NCBI GenBank assembly: GCA_027669525.1
Contig: JAQEDJ010000009.1
Location: 1-57,485, forward strand
Length of the DNA: 57,485 nucleotides
Reading direction: 5' to 3'
DNA from: Coriobacteriaceae bacterium AM48-5
GTDB lineage: Bacteria; Actinomycetota; Coriobacteriia; Coriobacteriales; Coriobacteriaceae
The translations under genes and the position numbers were made by a program. Shown one piece after another: positions 38,808 through 50,694 of the stretch (position 1 is the stretch's first letter; each line of letters begins with the position of its first letter). The notes under the pieces were generated by a model, which did no database searches, was not told where the DNA came from, and saw nothing but the letters and a program-made list of their open reading frames with translations.

Positions 38808-39850
38808 TTGTTTTCTTTGATGGATATGTTCTTCGGTAGCTATGCGGGCGATCTTGCCATTGACCTCGGCACCGCCAATACGCTTGTCTCAGTGCGCGGC
38901 AAGGGCATCGTCATTCGCGAGCCTCTGTTGTCGCCATCGACAAGAATGACGAGCGCATCCTGGCGGTCGGTATCGAGGCAAAGCGCATGCTCGGCCGTAC
39001 GCCCGGCAACATCGTGGCCGTTCGTCCCCTGAAGGACGGCGTCATCGCCGACTTCGACGTTACCGAGGCCATGCTTCGCTACTTTATCGACAAGGCGTCC
39101 GAGAAGCGCTATCCGTGGACTCCGCGTCCGCGTGTTGTCGTCTGCGTTCCCTCCGGCGTCACGTCGGTCGAGAAGCGCGCTGTTTTTGAGGCCACGATCC
39201 AGGCCGGTGCCCGCCAGGCCTATCTGATCGAAGAGCCCATGGCGGCTGCCATCGGCGCCGACCTGCCCGTCGAGGAACCCACCGGCTCCATGGTCATCGA
39301 CATCGGTGGCGGTACCACCGAGGTTGCCGTTATCGCTATGGGCGGCATCGTCGTCTCGCAGTCCATCCGTATTGCCGGCGACGAGTTCGATCAGGCCATT
39401 CTCACGCACGTTCGCGATGCCTACAACCTGGCCATCGGCGAGCGTACGGCAGAGGACATCAAGATCAAGGTCGGCTCCGCCGTGCCGCTCAAGGATGAGC
39501 TCGACGTCGAGGTCAACGGCCGCGACGTGATCACCGGTCTGCCCAAGACCGTGCGCATCGAGAGCGAGGAGATTCGTCGCGCGCTCAACAAGCCGCTCGA
39601 CGAGATGGCCAAGGCCGTCAAGGACGCACTCGACGCTACGCCTCCCGATCTTGCCTCGGACCTTATGTACTACGGCATTTTGCTGACCGGTGGCGGCGCG
39701 CTGCTGCGCGGTCTCGACGTGCGCCTGCGCGATGAGACCGGCGTTTCGGTCAACGTCAGCCCCACGGCGCTCGATAACGTCGTTAACGGCTGTGCCCGCG
39801 TGCTCGAGGCCAATGCGTTTGATGGCGGCTTCGTCCAGACCAATGCTTAA
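38808..39850 (+). CDS. mreB: rod shape-determining protein MreB (one frameshift)
   Basis: This actin-like ATPase forms membrane filaments that guide side-wall synthesis. [57 protein letters not shown] and [13 protein letters not shown] are the actin-fold phosphate and adenosine motifs. One C is missing near 38,922 (GAGCCCTCT). The rejoined protein has 347 residues. TTG 38,808 has AGGAG five bases upstream. It is first in an mreB-mreC-mreD-mrdA-rodA unit. Confidence 0.95.
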
Positions 39851-39871
39851 TTTCCAAAAGGTGGATTCCAT

Positions 39872-40870
39872 TTGGCACGATCTTCGGGTTTCTCCACAAA
39901 TCTGAATACCAAGCGACAATCAACGGGTATGCGCCCGTTGATTGTTTTCAGCCTGATTTCGGTGTTGCTGCTCACGTTTTATATTCGTGAGGGCGAGGCC
40001 GGGCCGATTCATGCCGTGCGTTCGGGCGTGACGACGATTACCTCGCCGGTGCGCTTCGTCGGCTCGGCTGTGGCGGCTCCCTTCAATGCGATCGGCAACG
40101 TGTTCTCTAACCTTACGGCGTCGCAGGACACGCTTGACGATCTTAAGAAGCAAAACGAGGAACTGACCTCTAAGGTTGCTGAGCTCTCCGAGGCTCAAAA
40201 GACCGCCGAGCGTCTGGAGGGGTTGGTCGGCCTGCAGTCGACCTATAACCTCAAATCGACCGCAGCTCGTATTGTTGGTGCCTCGGGCGATGCCTGGACC
40301 TCGACCGTCACCATCGACAAGGGCTCTGCCGACGGCCTTACCATCAACATGCCTGTGACGAGTTCGGCCGGTGTTATCGGCCAGATCATCGAAGTCTCGG
40401 CCAAGACGTCCACCGTGCGCCTGATTGGCGACGAGAACTCCGGCGTATCCGCCATGGTGCAGGACACGCGCGCCCAGGGTATGCTGCAGGGTCAGGCTGA
40501 CGGCACGCTGCGTCTTGAGTACGTGAGCGTCGACTCCGACGTTAAAGTTGGCGACATCATCGTTACTTCTGGCATCGGTGGCGTGTTCCCCAAGGGCCTT
40601 CCGCTCGGCACCGTCTCGTCGGTTGAGAAATCGGCAAACGACGTGTACTACACCATTGTGGTGCGCGCCCAGACGACGGCCGAGAACAACGAGGAAGTGC
40701 TGGTCATTACCTCGCTGACCGACGAACAGTCGGCCTCGGATGAGGACGTGAACACGGCCAACGGCACGCCGCAGGGAACGTCGCGCGATGCTGCGACCAA
40801 GACGAAGGACGAGAGCTCGGATGACAGTTCCGACACGTCCGAGACGACCGATTCTGGCTCGAGCGAATAG
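39872..40870 (+). CDS. mreC: rod shape-determining protein MreC
   Basis: This single-pass protein links MreB filaments to the outer elongation enzymes. It has one N-terminal membrane helix (LIVFSLISVLLLTFYI), a coiled coil (about residues 85-120, DDLKKQNEELTSKVAELSEA), the beta-barrel region with GVIGQIIEVS and VTSGIGGVFPKGLPLG, and an acidic Ser/Thr/Asp-rich tail of about 50 residues. It has 332 residues. The TTG start has GGTGG upstream and lies 21 bases past mreB. Confidence 0.92.
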   Translation: MARSSGFSTNLNTKRQSTGMRPLIVFSLISVLLLTFYIREGEAGPIHAVRSGVTTITSPVRFVGSAVAAPFNAIGNVFSNLTASQDTLDDLKKQNEELTSKVAELSEAQKTAERLEGLVGLQSTYNLKSTAARIVGASGDAWTSTVTIDKGSADGLTINMPVTSSAGVIGQIIEVSAKTSTVRLIGDENSGVSAMVQDTRAQGMLQGQADGTLRLEYVSVDSDVKVGDIIVTSGIGGVFPKGLPLGTVSSVEKSANDVYYTIVVRAQTTAENNEEVLVITSLTDEQSASDEDVNTANGTPQGTSRDAATKTKDESSDDSSDTSETTDSGSSE

Positions 40871-40875
40871 GGGGC

Positions 40876-41447
40876 ATGTCCATGGATCTACACGAGCAGG
40901 GGATGAGCTCCCGCACGTTTGTAATCGCCGCCATTGTGTGTGTGCTGCTGCAGGCAGGCCTGGCACCGCAGATCTCCATTGCGGGAGGTCGCGTCAACTT
41001 CATGATTATCCTGGTGTGCCTAAGCGTGTTCTCGGGCGACCCGACCCGTGCCGTCGTGTGCGGTTTTTGCAGCGGCTTGTTTTATGACCTGTCCGCTGCC
41101 GTGCCGGTGGGCGTTATGTCGCTCCTGCTGACCGTGGTTCTTTTGCCCTGGTGCACAGCGCCGTCGGTCAGACGGGCGGTACCCCGAGTGCGCGCGGCGT
41201 CACCGTGGGCGCCTTTGCGCTCGTCATTAATGTGATCTACAGCATCATCTTGCTGTTTATGGGTTTGGAGACGAGCTTTGTCGTGGCGATCTTCGGCCAT
41301 GCGCTGCCGTCCTCGATCCTGACGGGTCTGGTTGCCATTCCGTTTTTGATGTCCGGCGTCGTGCCGCAGTCCGGCTATGGATTCTCCGCACGTGGCGGAC
41401 GCCGGACGGGTATGCGCTTTAAGCCCAAGACCCGCAAGCTCAAATAG
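40876..41447 (+). CDS. mreD: rod shape-determining protein MreD (one frameshift)
   Basis: A small membrane protein of the elongation complex. It has about five hydrophobic segments, including FVIAAIVCVLLQAGLAPQI and PTRAVVCGFCSGLFYDLSA (a typical MreD charged motif), and ends basic (FKPKTRKLK). One G is missing near 41,145 (TTGGCC), after which LVHSAVGQTGGT follows. The rejoined length is about 190 residues. The gene sits in the standard place between mreC and mrdA. Confidence 0.9.
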
Positions 41448-41460
41448 GGGAGGCCCGTAG

Positions 41461-43530
41461 ATGTCTTCCCAGATGACGGTTATTATCGCCGGTATCGTGC
41501 TGGTTGTGGCCATCGTGGTCGCGCTGGTCATCATGCGTCGAGGCGATTCCCGTTTTACCTACGATACACAGCATGGAACGGCCCCGCGCGCCACCGAGGG
41601 CGAGGGCAATACCGCGGCGACCGCCTTTAAGGGCCGCTTTTCCATCCTCACCACGGGTGTGGGCGCGATGTTTGCGGCACTTGCCGTCAAGCTGTGGGGC
41701 ATGCAGATGGTCTCGTCGGACTATTACGAGAAGCAGGCCAATAGTAATCAGACTCGCACCGTTACCACACCCGCTGTGCGCGGCCGCATCCTCGACCGCA
41801 ATGGCGTGGCGCTTGTCCAGAACCGTCCCTCACTTGCTGTCGTGGCCTACCGCGACCTTGCCGAGGATGAGGTTCTGGTTCGCCATCTTGCCAACGTGCT
41901 TGGAATGCCTTATGTGGCGGTCCTTCGCAATATTCAGGACAATACAGAGGGCGCTCAGAGCCTGCATACCATCGCGACGGACGTCCGTCGCTCCACGGTT
42001 GCCTATATCAAGGAACACGCCGGCGAGTTCCCGGGCGTCAAGATTGCCGAGCGTACCGAGCGCCAGTATCCATACGGTGAGACGGCATGCCATATCTTGG
42101 GCTATACCGGCACCATTACCTCCGAGCAGCTCGAGGCCCAGAATAAGAAAACCTCTGGCGATGATGATGCTTCTGCTGGCAAGATTACGTACCAGTCGGG
42201 CGATATCGTGGGCCAGGCGGGCGTTGAGAGCTACTACGAAAACCTGCTGCAGGGTATTCGTGGCGAGCAGACCGTCAAGGTCGATGCCTCGGGCAATGTG
42301 ACCGGTCAGGCCGGCGCCGTGCCCGCGAAGGCCGGCTCCGACATTAAGCTCACGCTCGACCTTAAGATCCAGCAGGCCTGCGAGACGGCGCTGGCGAGCG
42401 CTATCGAGCTTGCCAAGACCACTGGCTACAGCAATGCCGGCAACGGCGCTGTGGTGTGTCTCGATCCCAACAATGGCGAGATCCTGGGCATGGCGAGCCA
42501 GCCCAAGTTCGATCCGTCCGTCTTTATCGGCGGCGTCTCAAATGACGTGTGGACCGAGCTCAATGATGACAAGGGTTCGCACCCGCTGCTCAACCGCGCC
42601 ATTAGCGGACAGTACATGTCGGCCTCGACCATCAAGCCGCTCTCGGCACTGGCCGGTCTTGAGTTTGGAACCTACACTTCAACGCAGACAACCAACTGCA
42701 CGGGTTATTGGACGGGTCTGGGCAAGGCTTGGGGCAAGCGCTGCTGGCTGACGTCTGGCCACGGCACCATGACGCTGCAGTCGGGTATCGCCAACTCGTG
42801 CGACCCCGTCTTCTACGACATGGGTAAGGCGTTCTTTTATGACGAGCAACATCCCGAGGGCCTGCAGGAGGTCTTTCGTCGCTGGGGCCTAGGCAAGACC
42901 TGCGGTATCGATCTGCCGAGTGAGGGCGCGGGTCGTATTCCCGATGCCGAGTGGAAAGAGTCATACTTCACCGACGCCTCTGCCGAGGACCGCAAGTGGA
43001 ATGCCGGCGATATGACCAACATTGCTATCGGCCAGGGCGACATCCTGGTGACGCCCCTGCAGATGGCGTGCGCCTATATGGGTCTTGCCAACGGCGGCAA
43101 ACAGTACGTGCCTCACGTATTTTTGTCTGCCGTGTCGCGCGATGGCGACGGCGATGCCTATAAGTACAATGGCAAGGGCAAGAAGAAGCGCCTGGAGGCC
43201 AAGATCAACAGCGATTCGGATTTGGCTCTTGTTCGCAACGGCATGCACGACGTGATTTACACGGCATCGACGTCCCTGGCGGCGCACTTTGGCACCCTGA
43301 CGCCGCAGGTATACGGCAAGTCGGGCACGGGCGAGAAAAGTGGCGAGGACGAATACGCGTGGTTCTGCGCCTATGCACCGGCCGATGATCCCAAGTATGT
43401 CATCGCTACCGTCCTGGAGCAGGGCGGCGGTGGCTCAGATACCGCGATGCATGTCGTGCGCGACGTGCTCGGCGTGATTTATGACGAGCCCGATACCTCT
43501 TCGGCCTCGGGCGATTCTTCGGTTCGATAG
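41461..43530 (+). CDS. mrdA: penicillin-binding protein 2, class B transpeptidase of elongation
   Basis: This membrane-anchored transpeptidase cross-links side-wall peptidoglycan. It has an unusual N-terminal membrane helix (residues 5-25), a cytoplasmic-looking stretch, and a second hydrophobic segment (about 60-77). Then come the PBP dimerisation motifs RGRILDRNGVALVQNRPSL and QYPYGETACHILGYTG. The transpeptidase motifs are STIKP (active Ser near 389), SCD in GIANSCDPVF, and KSGTGE near 619. It has 689 residues with no break. It works with RodA, encoded next. Confidence 0.93.
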   Translation: MSSQMTVIIAGIVLVVAIVVALVIMRRGDSRFTYDTQHGTAPRATEGEGNTAATAFKGRFSILTTGVGAMFAALAVKLWGMQMVSSDYYEKQANSNQTRTVTTPAVRGRILDRNGVALVQNRPSLAVVAYRDLAEDEVLVRHLANVLGMPYVAVLRNIQDNTEGAQSLHTIATDVRRSTVAYIKEHAGEFPGVKIAERTERQYPYGETACHILGYTGTITSEQLEAQNKKTSGDDDASAGKITYQSGDIVGQAGVESYYENLLQGIRGEQTVKVDASGNVTGQAGAVPAKAGSDIKLTLDLKIQQACETALASAIELAKTTGYSNAGNGAVVCLDPNNGEILGMASQPKFDPSVFIGGVSNDVWTELNDDKGSHPLLNRAISGQYMSASTIKPLSALAGLEFGTYTSTQTTNCTGYWTGLGKAWGKRCWLTSGHGTMTLQSGIANSCDPVFYDMGKAFFYDEQHPEGLQEVFRRWGLGKTCGIDLPSEGAGRIPDAEWKESYFTDASAEDRKWNAGDMTNIAIGQGDILVTPLQMACAYMGLANGGKQYVPHVFLSAVSRDGDGDAYKYNGKGKKKRLEAKINSDSDLALVRNGMHDVIYTASTSLAAHFGTLTPQVYGKSGTGEKSGEDEYAWFCAYAPADDPKYVIATVLEQGGGGSDTAMHVVRDVLGVIYDEPDTSSASGDSSVR

Positions 43531-43539
43531 GAGGTTGCG

Positions 43540-44765
43540 ATGGATTTTTCTCCGGCGGATCTGTTCCGTTCAACCAAGACCGGCTCTCGCAGCAGCCTGG
43601 ACCGCGTCAACAAGCAACTTTCGGCCTCGCGCGGCACGTTTCGCCAAAAGGTGCATATCGGTGTGCTCGTGGCTACTGTGGCGCTCGTCGCCTACGGTGC
43701 CATCATTATCTGGTCGGCTTCGCAGTTTAAGGCCGATGCTTCGTTCTCGCGCCATTTGCTGGGAATTGGCATCGGAGCGGTGCTGGCGGTGCTGGTCTGG
43801 CGCTCCGACCTGCGCGGTATTTCCAATTTCTCGACGGCGTTGCTCGTCATCGACCTGATCGTGATCTTCTCGCCCAAGATTCCGGGTCTGTCCTATACGG
43901 GCGGTCTGGGCATGACGGGCTGGATCAAGATTCCCGGTATCGGCTTGACGTTCCAGCCGGTTGAGCTTGCCAAGCTCATCACCATCTTCTTTATTGCTAC
44001 GCTTGGCTCGCAGTATAACGGTCGCATCGATACCGTTCGCGACTACGTCAAGCTCTGCGGCATGCTGTCCATTCCGTTTTTGGCCGTCGTTGCCATGGGT
44101 GACCTGGGCTCGGGCCTGGTCGTGCTGGTTTCGGGCGCTATCGTCATCTGCATGAGCGGTGCACGCCGCGAATGGGTGCTGTCGACCCTGGCCCTGCTCG
44201 TGGGCCTGGTGGCCCTCGTCCTGGCGCTCGATTCGGTCTTTGATTCGCTGCTCGGCCACGATGTGCTCATCAAGCAGTATCAGATGAACCGTCTGACGGT
44301 CTTTATCGACCCCGATAATGCCGATTCGGACGATGCCTACAACCTGCAGCAGTCGCTTATCGCCGTTGGCTCGGGCGGCTTCTTTGGTAAGGGTTTGGGC
44401 CATGCGACGCAGTCAGCCGGCGGCTTTCTGCCTGAGTTCCACACCGACTTCGTCTTCGCCTTTTTGTCCGAGACCTTTGGCTTCTGCGGCTCCTTTTTGC
44501 TGCTGTGCCTCTACGTGCTGCTGATCTTTTCGACGATTCGCGTCGCCTTTAAGTGTGAGTCGCTGTTTTTGCGTCTTTCGTGTGTGGGCATCGTTGGCAT
44601 GTGGCGTTCCAGACCTTCGAAAACATCGGCATGTGCATCGGCATGATGCCGATTACCGGTATTCCGCTACCGTTTATTAGCTTCGGTTCGTCTTCGATGA
44701 TGATTCAGCTGCTGACGGTGGGTATCGTACAATCCATATGGCGGCATCGTTCGGGCGCCGCGTAA
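43540..44765 (+). CDS. rodA: RodA, SEDS peptidoglycan glycosyltransferase (one frameshift)
   Basis: It polymerises lipid II into glycan strands with PBP2. About ten membrane helices are visible. Motifs are FQPVELAKL, GDLGSGLVVLV, NLQQSLIAVGSGGFFGKG, LPEFHTDFVFAFLSETFG and TGIPLPFISFGSSS. One G is missing near 44,601 (ATGGTGGCG). The rejoined length is about 408 residues, with an N-terminal cytoplasmic extension of about 35 residues. GGAGG precedes the ATG, nine bases after mrdA. Confidence 0.94.
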
Positions 44766-44783
44766 CCGCTGGAGGGGTTTGCT

Positions 44784-45713
44784 ATGAAAATTCCCGTAGA
44801 TAAGCTGACCCGCGCTTTTAAGATGGGCGCGTCCGTTAAGAAGGATTCCGATACGCCGGTGCGCGTCTCGGTCTATCTGGATTCGTCCGCCACGCGCTTT
44901 CTGGCCGAGACGGTGCGTGACGCCTTTGTGCCGCAAACGACCTCGGGTATTGTGCGCGTCGAGCGTCTGGGGGAGGAGCGAATTGCTCCAAAGACCGATA
45001 CCGATGTGGTGCTGGTGCTCTCGTGTGGTTCCGACCGCTTGGAGAGTGCCGTGCAGGAGCTCGTGATCGCCGGCGCGCCCGTGTGCGTGCTTGCCGAGTC
45101 TGCTGTGGAGGTGCCGTTTATCGAGGAGTCCACGCCCATGCTCGGCGTGGTAGCGGCAACCGATAAGACGTATCTGCTCGAGACGCTTGCCCGCTGGATT
45201 CTCGATCGCACCGACAAGGAAACGGCTTTTGCGGCGAACTTTGCCTTCATGCGCATCGCGGCGGCCAATCGTATCATCACCTCGTGCGCGCTTACCAATA
45301 TGGCGACCGGTGCACTGGTGTTTTTGCCGGGCGCCGATTATCCCGTTATGGCGCTGGCGCAGGTGGGCATGCTCTTTGAGCTCGCTGCCGTCTTTGGACG
45401 CGGCATTAAGCCCGAGCGCGGCTACGAGGTCGCGGGCGTGCTTGCCGGCGGTCTTGTGATCCGCGCGGTCACCCGCGCACTCGTCAAGCAGACGCCGCAT
45501 ATTGGGTTTGCCGTCAAGGCGCTCACTGCTGCCGCGGGCACCTACGGCATGGGCCGTGCGCTTGTTTCGCTCTACGAGCGCGATGTCGACTACAGCCGTG
45601 CCAACGAGGTGGTCACTGCCACGTTCTCCCGCGTTCGCGATCTGGTGACCACGGTCGCGGGCGCTACCCGTCCTATGGCGTCCTACCAGGACGCATCAGA
45701 TCTCGCTGCTTAG
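44784..45713 (+). CDS. DUF697-like membrane-associated protein
   Basis: It has 309 residues. The first 150 look like a small alpha/beta domain (VRVSVYLDSSATRFLAETV, VVLVLSCGSDRLESAVQEL). The second half, AAANRIITSCALTNMATGALVFLPGADYPVM followed by hydrophobic helices, resembles DUF697 domains that usually follow a GTPase. No Walker A is present, so the GTPase part is missing or replaced. GGAGGGG precedes the ATG. It lies between rodA and the radical SAM gene. The role is unknown. Confidence 0.65.
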   Translation: MKIPVDKLTRAFKMGASVKKDSDTPVRVSVYLDSSATRFLAETVRDAFVPQTTSGIVRVERLGEERIAPKTDTDVVLVLSCGSDRLESAVQELVIAGAPVCVLAESAVEVPFIEESTPMLGVVAATDKTYLLETLARWILDRTDKETAFAANFAFMRIAAANRIITSCALTNMATGALVFLPGADYPVMALAQVGMLFELAAVFGRGIKPERGYEVAGVLAGGLVIRAVTRALVKQTPHIGFAVKALTAAAGTYGMGRALVSLYERDVDYSRANEVVTATFSRVRDLVTTVAGATRPMASYQDASDLAA

Positions 45714-45723
45714 GGGTTTTCCG

Positions 45724-47600
45724 TTGCGCGTTGCATACCAAGATTGTTTTCATTTAATTGAGCCGTTGCTCGCCAAGGTCGAGAAGCCGAGCCGCTATAT
45801 CGATCACGAGTGGGGCACGCTTTCCAAGGCCGATGCCGACTACCGTTGCTGCCTGATCTACCCGGATGTGTACGAGGTCGGTCTGCCCAACCAGGGCATC
45901 GCCATCCTCTACAACATCCTTAACCAGGCCGAGGGCATCTCCTGCGAGCGCGGCTATGTGCCGTGGCCCGATATGGGTGACGCCATGCGCGAGGCGGGTA
46001 TTCCTCTGCTGTCGCTCGAAGGTGCTGCGCCGGTCGCTTCGTTTGATATCGTCGGTCTGCATGTGCCGCACGAGATGGCGGTGACGAACTTCCTCGAGGC
46101 ACTCGACCTCGCTGGCATTCCGCTGTTAGCGGCCGACCGAGGTGAAGACGACCCTATCATCATCGCCGGCGGTCCCTCGGTGTACAACCCCGAGCCGTAC
46201 GCGGCCTTCTTCGATGCCATCCTCATCGGCGAGGGCGAGGAATCGCTGCTCGAGACCTGCCAGCTGCATCGCCGCCTGCGTGACGAAGGGGTCCCGCGCG
46301 CGCAGATTGTTGAGCAGCTTGCATCCATTGCCGGCAACTACGTGCCGTCGCTCTATGAGGTTCGTCACGACGATCCCTGCTCGCCGCATGGCTACACCGT
46401 GCCGCGTGAGGGCAAGGATGCGCCGACCGTGGTCTACAAGCGCGTCGTCGAGGATTTCGGCGCCACGAATCCGCTGTCGCAGTCGTGCGTACCCTATGCG
46501 CAGCTGGTCCACGACCGCCTGTCTATCGAGATCCTGCGCGGCTGCGCCCGCGGCTGTCGTTTTTGCCAGGCCGGTATGACGTATCGCCCGGTGCGCGAGC
46601 GCTCGGCCGACCAGATCGTCTCGTCGGTGATTCAGGGTCTGGAAAAGACCGGCTATGACGAGGTGTCGCTGACCTCGCTCTCCACGACCGACCACTCCTG
46701 CATTCGCGACGTGCTCGGCAGGCTCAACCGTCGCCTGGAGGATACGGGTATTCGCGTGTCTATTCCGTCGCAGCGCCTGGATTCGTTTGGCGTGGATATG
46801 GCCGAGTCGGTCGCCGGCGAAAAGAAGGGCGGCCTGACGTTCGCGCCCGAGGCCGGCAGCCAGCGCATGCGCGACATCATTAACAAGAACGTGACCGAGG
46901 AGGACCTGGACCGTGCCGCCAAGGCGGCCTTCGAGGCCGGCTGGAACCGCATGAAGCTCTACTTTATGATGGGCCTTCCCGGCGAGCGCGACGAGGACAT
47001 CGTAGCCATCGCCAATCTGGCCGATCACGTGCTGGAGCTCGGTCGTTCCGTGGTGCCCAAGGCTCGTCGCGGCTCGATCTCGGTGTCCATCTCGGTTTCG
47101 GTCTTTATCCCCAAGGCTGCCACGCCGTTCCAGTGGTGCCCGCAGCTCGACTACGACGACGTCAAGCGTCGCCAGAAGCTGCTTATTACGAGCGTTCGCA
47201 ACCGTGCCGTCCGCGTGCATTACCACGATGCCGAGACATCGCTCATCGAGGCCGCGCTGTCCCGCGCCGGTCGTGACATGACGCCCGTCATCATCGACGC
47301 TTGGCGCTCGGGCTCTCGCTTTGACGCCTGGGTAGAGCATTTCTCGCTCGATAACTGGAAGGAGGCTGCTGCCAAAAACGGCATCGACCTCAATGAGCTC
47401 GTACACCTGCCTACGAGTTGGACTGGCGCCTGCCGTGGGAGCACGTGAGCCCTGGCTGCACGCGCGGCTTCCTCGAGCGCGAGTACCGTCGCTCGCTCGA
47501 GGGCGTCACGACTCCCGACTGCACCCGCACGTCGTGCACCGGCTGCGGGATCTGCCCCACGCTCCACGCCAAGAATGTATTGATAGGTGATCGCGCATGA
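45724..47600 (+). CDS. B12-binding-type radical SAM protein (TIGR03960-like; one frameshift)
   Basis: It has an N-terminal cobalamin-type Rossmann region, then the 4Fe-4S motif CARGCRFCQAG near residue 277, STTDHSCIRDVL and LTFAPEAGSQRMRDIIN. A C-terminal Cys cluster, CTRTSCTGCGIC, suggests a second iron-sulfur site. One G is missing near 47,409 (CTGGCC); the next frame continues YELDWRLPWEHVSPG. The rejoined length is about 625 residues. The stop overlaps the next start as ATGA, the known pairing of this family with a DUF2344 partner. Its substrate is not established; the ribosomal neighbours suggest tRNA or ribosome modification. Confidence 0.85.
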
Positions 47601-48407
47601 GTGAGCGCCTGACCGACAACCCCACGCTCTTTAGACTTCGTGTTCGCTATGGCAAGCGCGATCGCCTTAAGTACCTGGGCCATCTCGAAGTAATCCATAC
47701 CATTGAGCGCATCGTGCGCCGTGCGGGACTTCCCTATGCCGTCACGCAGGGTTTCTCTCCGCACATGCGCGTGGGTTTCTCTTCGGCGCTACCGGTGGGT
47801 ACGTCGTCGACCTGCGAATGGTATGACCTGTTTATGACCGAGTTCGTGGCGCTCGACGAGGCGTTTGGGCGCTGTCTGTGGCGTCTCCGGCCGATCTGGC
47901 GCCTATCGAGCAGCGTACATCGACGTGCGCACGCCGGCGTTGACGGCGCAGCTCACGCGCCTGTCGTATCGCATCGACCTGCACTTGGATCCCGAGGCGC
48001 CCGTAAGCGCCGACGAGGTGCGTCGTGCGATCGACACACTGCGCGCGGACCATGGCATCGACTACGCGCGCGGCAAAAAGAGCAAGCGCTTGGATTTGGA
48101 TCACACGCTCGTGGGCTATGAGCTCACGGCGGGGGAGCGCCCGGACCATCTGGTGCTCATGCTCGACACCCATGCCGACAACGAAGGCTCCATGCGTCCG
48201 GAAATTTTGCTTTCTGCTGCTGATGTTTTGTTGCAGGGCTTGACCCCGGGCGTGGATGCACCTATTGTTTCCACCGGTATGCAAGACCTCGTGACCATCT
48301 GCTCCTACGATGTCGAGCGTCAGAATCAAGCATGCGAGGACGACGAGGGCCGACTCGTCAGCCCCATACCTGTGCGAACTTGTGGATTTGCTCCACATAC
48401 TCGTTGA
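47597..48407 (+). CDS. radical SAM-linked DUF2344 protein (TIGR03936-like; two frameshifts)
   Basis: RLRVRYGKRDRLKYLGHLEVI and AVTQGFSPHMRVGFSSALPVG are hallmarks of DUF2344. One G is missing near 47,868 and another near 47,910 (GAGGCA); after these, YIDVRTPALTAQLTRLSYRID appears and the frame runs to 48,407. The rejoined length is about 270 residues. It overlaps the radical SAM gene by four bases and surely works with it. In many genomes an RNase E/G gene follows this pair; here rplU follows directly. Confidence 0.85.
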
Positions 48408-48432
48408 CGGGGGTATTTTCGCCTGCTACTAT
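48404..48432 (+). promoter_or_regulatory. promoter of rplU-rpmA
   Basis: TTGACG, a 17 base spacer, TACTAT: close to the sigma-70 consensus. The -35 overlaps the stop of the DUF2344 gene. About 42 bases separate it from the rplU ATG. Confidence 0.8.
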
Positions 48433-48474
48433 ATTCGGCTGTTGCACTAACTGATGCATGAAGGGCAAGTAAAC

Positions 48475-48849
48475 ATGTACGCAATCGTTAACACGGGCGG
48501 CAAGCAGTACAAGGTCGCCACCGACGATGTCATCACCGTCGAGAAGATCGAGGGCAATGAGGGCGACAAGGTCACCCTGCCGGTCATCTTCCTCAACGAT
48601 GGTAAGAAGATCGTCACCGATCCCGACAAGCTGGCCAAGGCCAAGGTTACCGCTCAGATCGTTGAGCAGTTCAAGGGCGAGAAGCAGCTGGTCTTCAAGT
48701 TCCACAAGCGTAAGCGCTATCGTCGTCTGAAGGGTCACCGTCAGCAGCTCACCAAGCTGAAGATCGTGAAGGTCCAGGCTACGTCCCGCGCCAAGAAGGC
48801 TGTCAAGGCAGAGGCCGAGGCTGTTGCCGAGGCTCCCGTCGCCGAGTAG
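48475..48849 (+). CDS. rplU: 50S ribosomal protein bL21
   Basis: YAIVNTGGKQYKVATDDVITVEKI at the start and the Lys/His-rich KFHKRKRYRRLKGHRQQLTKLK are bL21 hallmarks. The ATG at 48,475 has AAGGG upstream; a longer in-frame ATG at 48,454 is less likely. The protein is 124 residues, with an Ala/Glu/Val-rich tail of about 20 residues beyond the usual end. Confidence 0.96.
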   Translation: MYAIVNTGGKQYKVATDDVITVEKIEGNEGDKVTLPVIFLNDGKKIVTDPDKLAKAKVTAQIVEQFKGEKQLVFKFHKRKRYRRLKGHRQQLTKLKIVKVQATSRAKKAVKAEAEAVAEAPVAE

Positions 48850-48882
48850 ATTACACTCGTAACGAAAGAGTAGGTATACACA

Positions 48883-49140
48883 ATGGCACACAAAAAAGGA
48901 CTCGGTTCCTCCCGTAATGGCCGTGACTCCCGCGGTCAGCGCCTTGGCACGAAGCGCTATGCCGGCCAGACGGTAACCACGGGCACGATTCTCGTCCGTC
49001 AGCACGGCACGCACATCCACCCGGGTGAGAACGTTGGCCGTGGCAAGGACGACACGCTGTTCGCGCTGGTCGACGGTACCGTTGAGTTCCACAAGGGTAT
49101 CAAGCACAGGGTCAGCGTACGCCCGCTCGCGAACGCGTAA
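48883..49140 (+). CDS. rpmA: 50S ribosomal protein bL27
   Basis: [20 protein letters not shown] opens the mature-type N-terminus, with no cleaved extension. [20 protein letters not shown] and [13 protein letters not shown] follow. It has 85 residues and lies 33 bases after rplU. Confidence 0.97.
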   Translation: MAHKKGLGSSRNGRDSRGQRLGTKRYAGQTVTTGTILVRQHGTHIHPGENVGRGKDDTLFALVDGTVEFHKGIKHRVSVRPLANA

Positions 49141-49165
49141 TTCACCCTTCATAGAGCACATATGT

Positions 49166-49208
49166 GGGAGGCACTTGAGTTTTAGGATTCAAGGGTCTCC
49201 CTCTTTTT
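49166..49208 (+). terminator. terminator after rpmA
   Basis: GGGAG..CTTGA pairs with TCAAG..CTCCC, followed by TCTTTTT. obgE starts 17 bases later, so read-through probably supplies obgE. Confidence 0.75.
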
Positions 49209-49212
49209 GTAG

Positions 49213-50691
<1,479 letters not shown>

Positions 50692-50694
50692 GTC

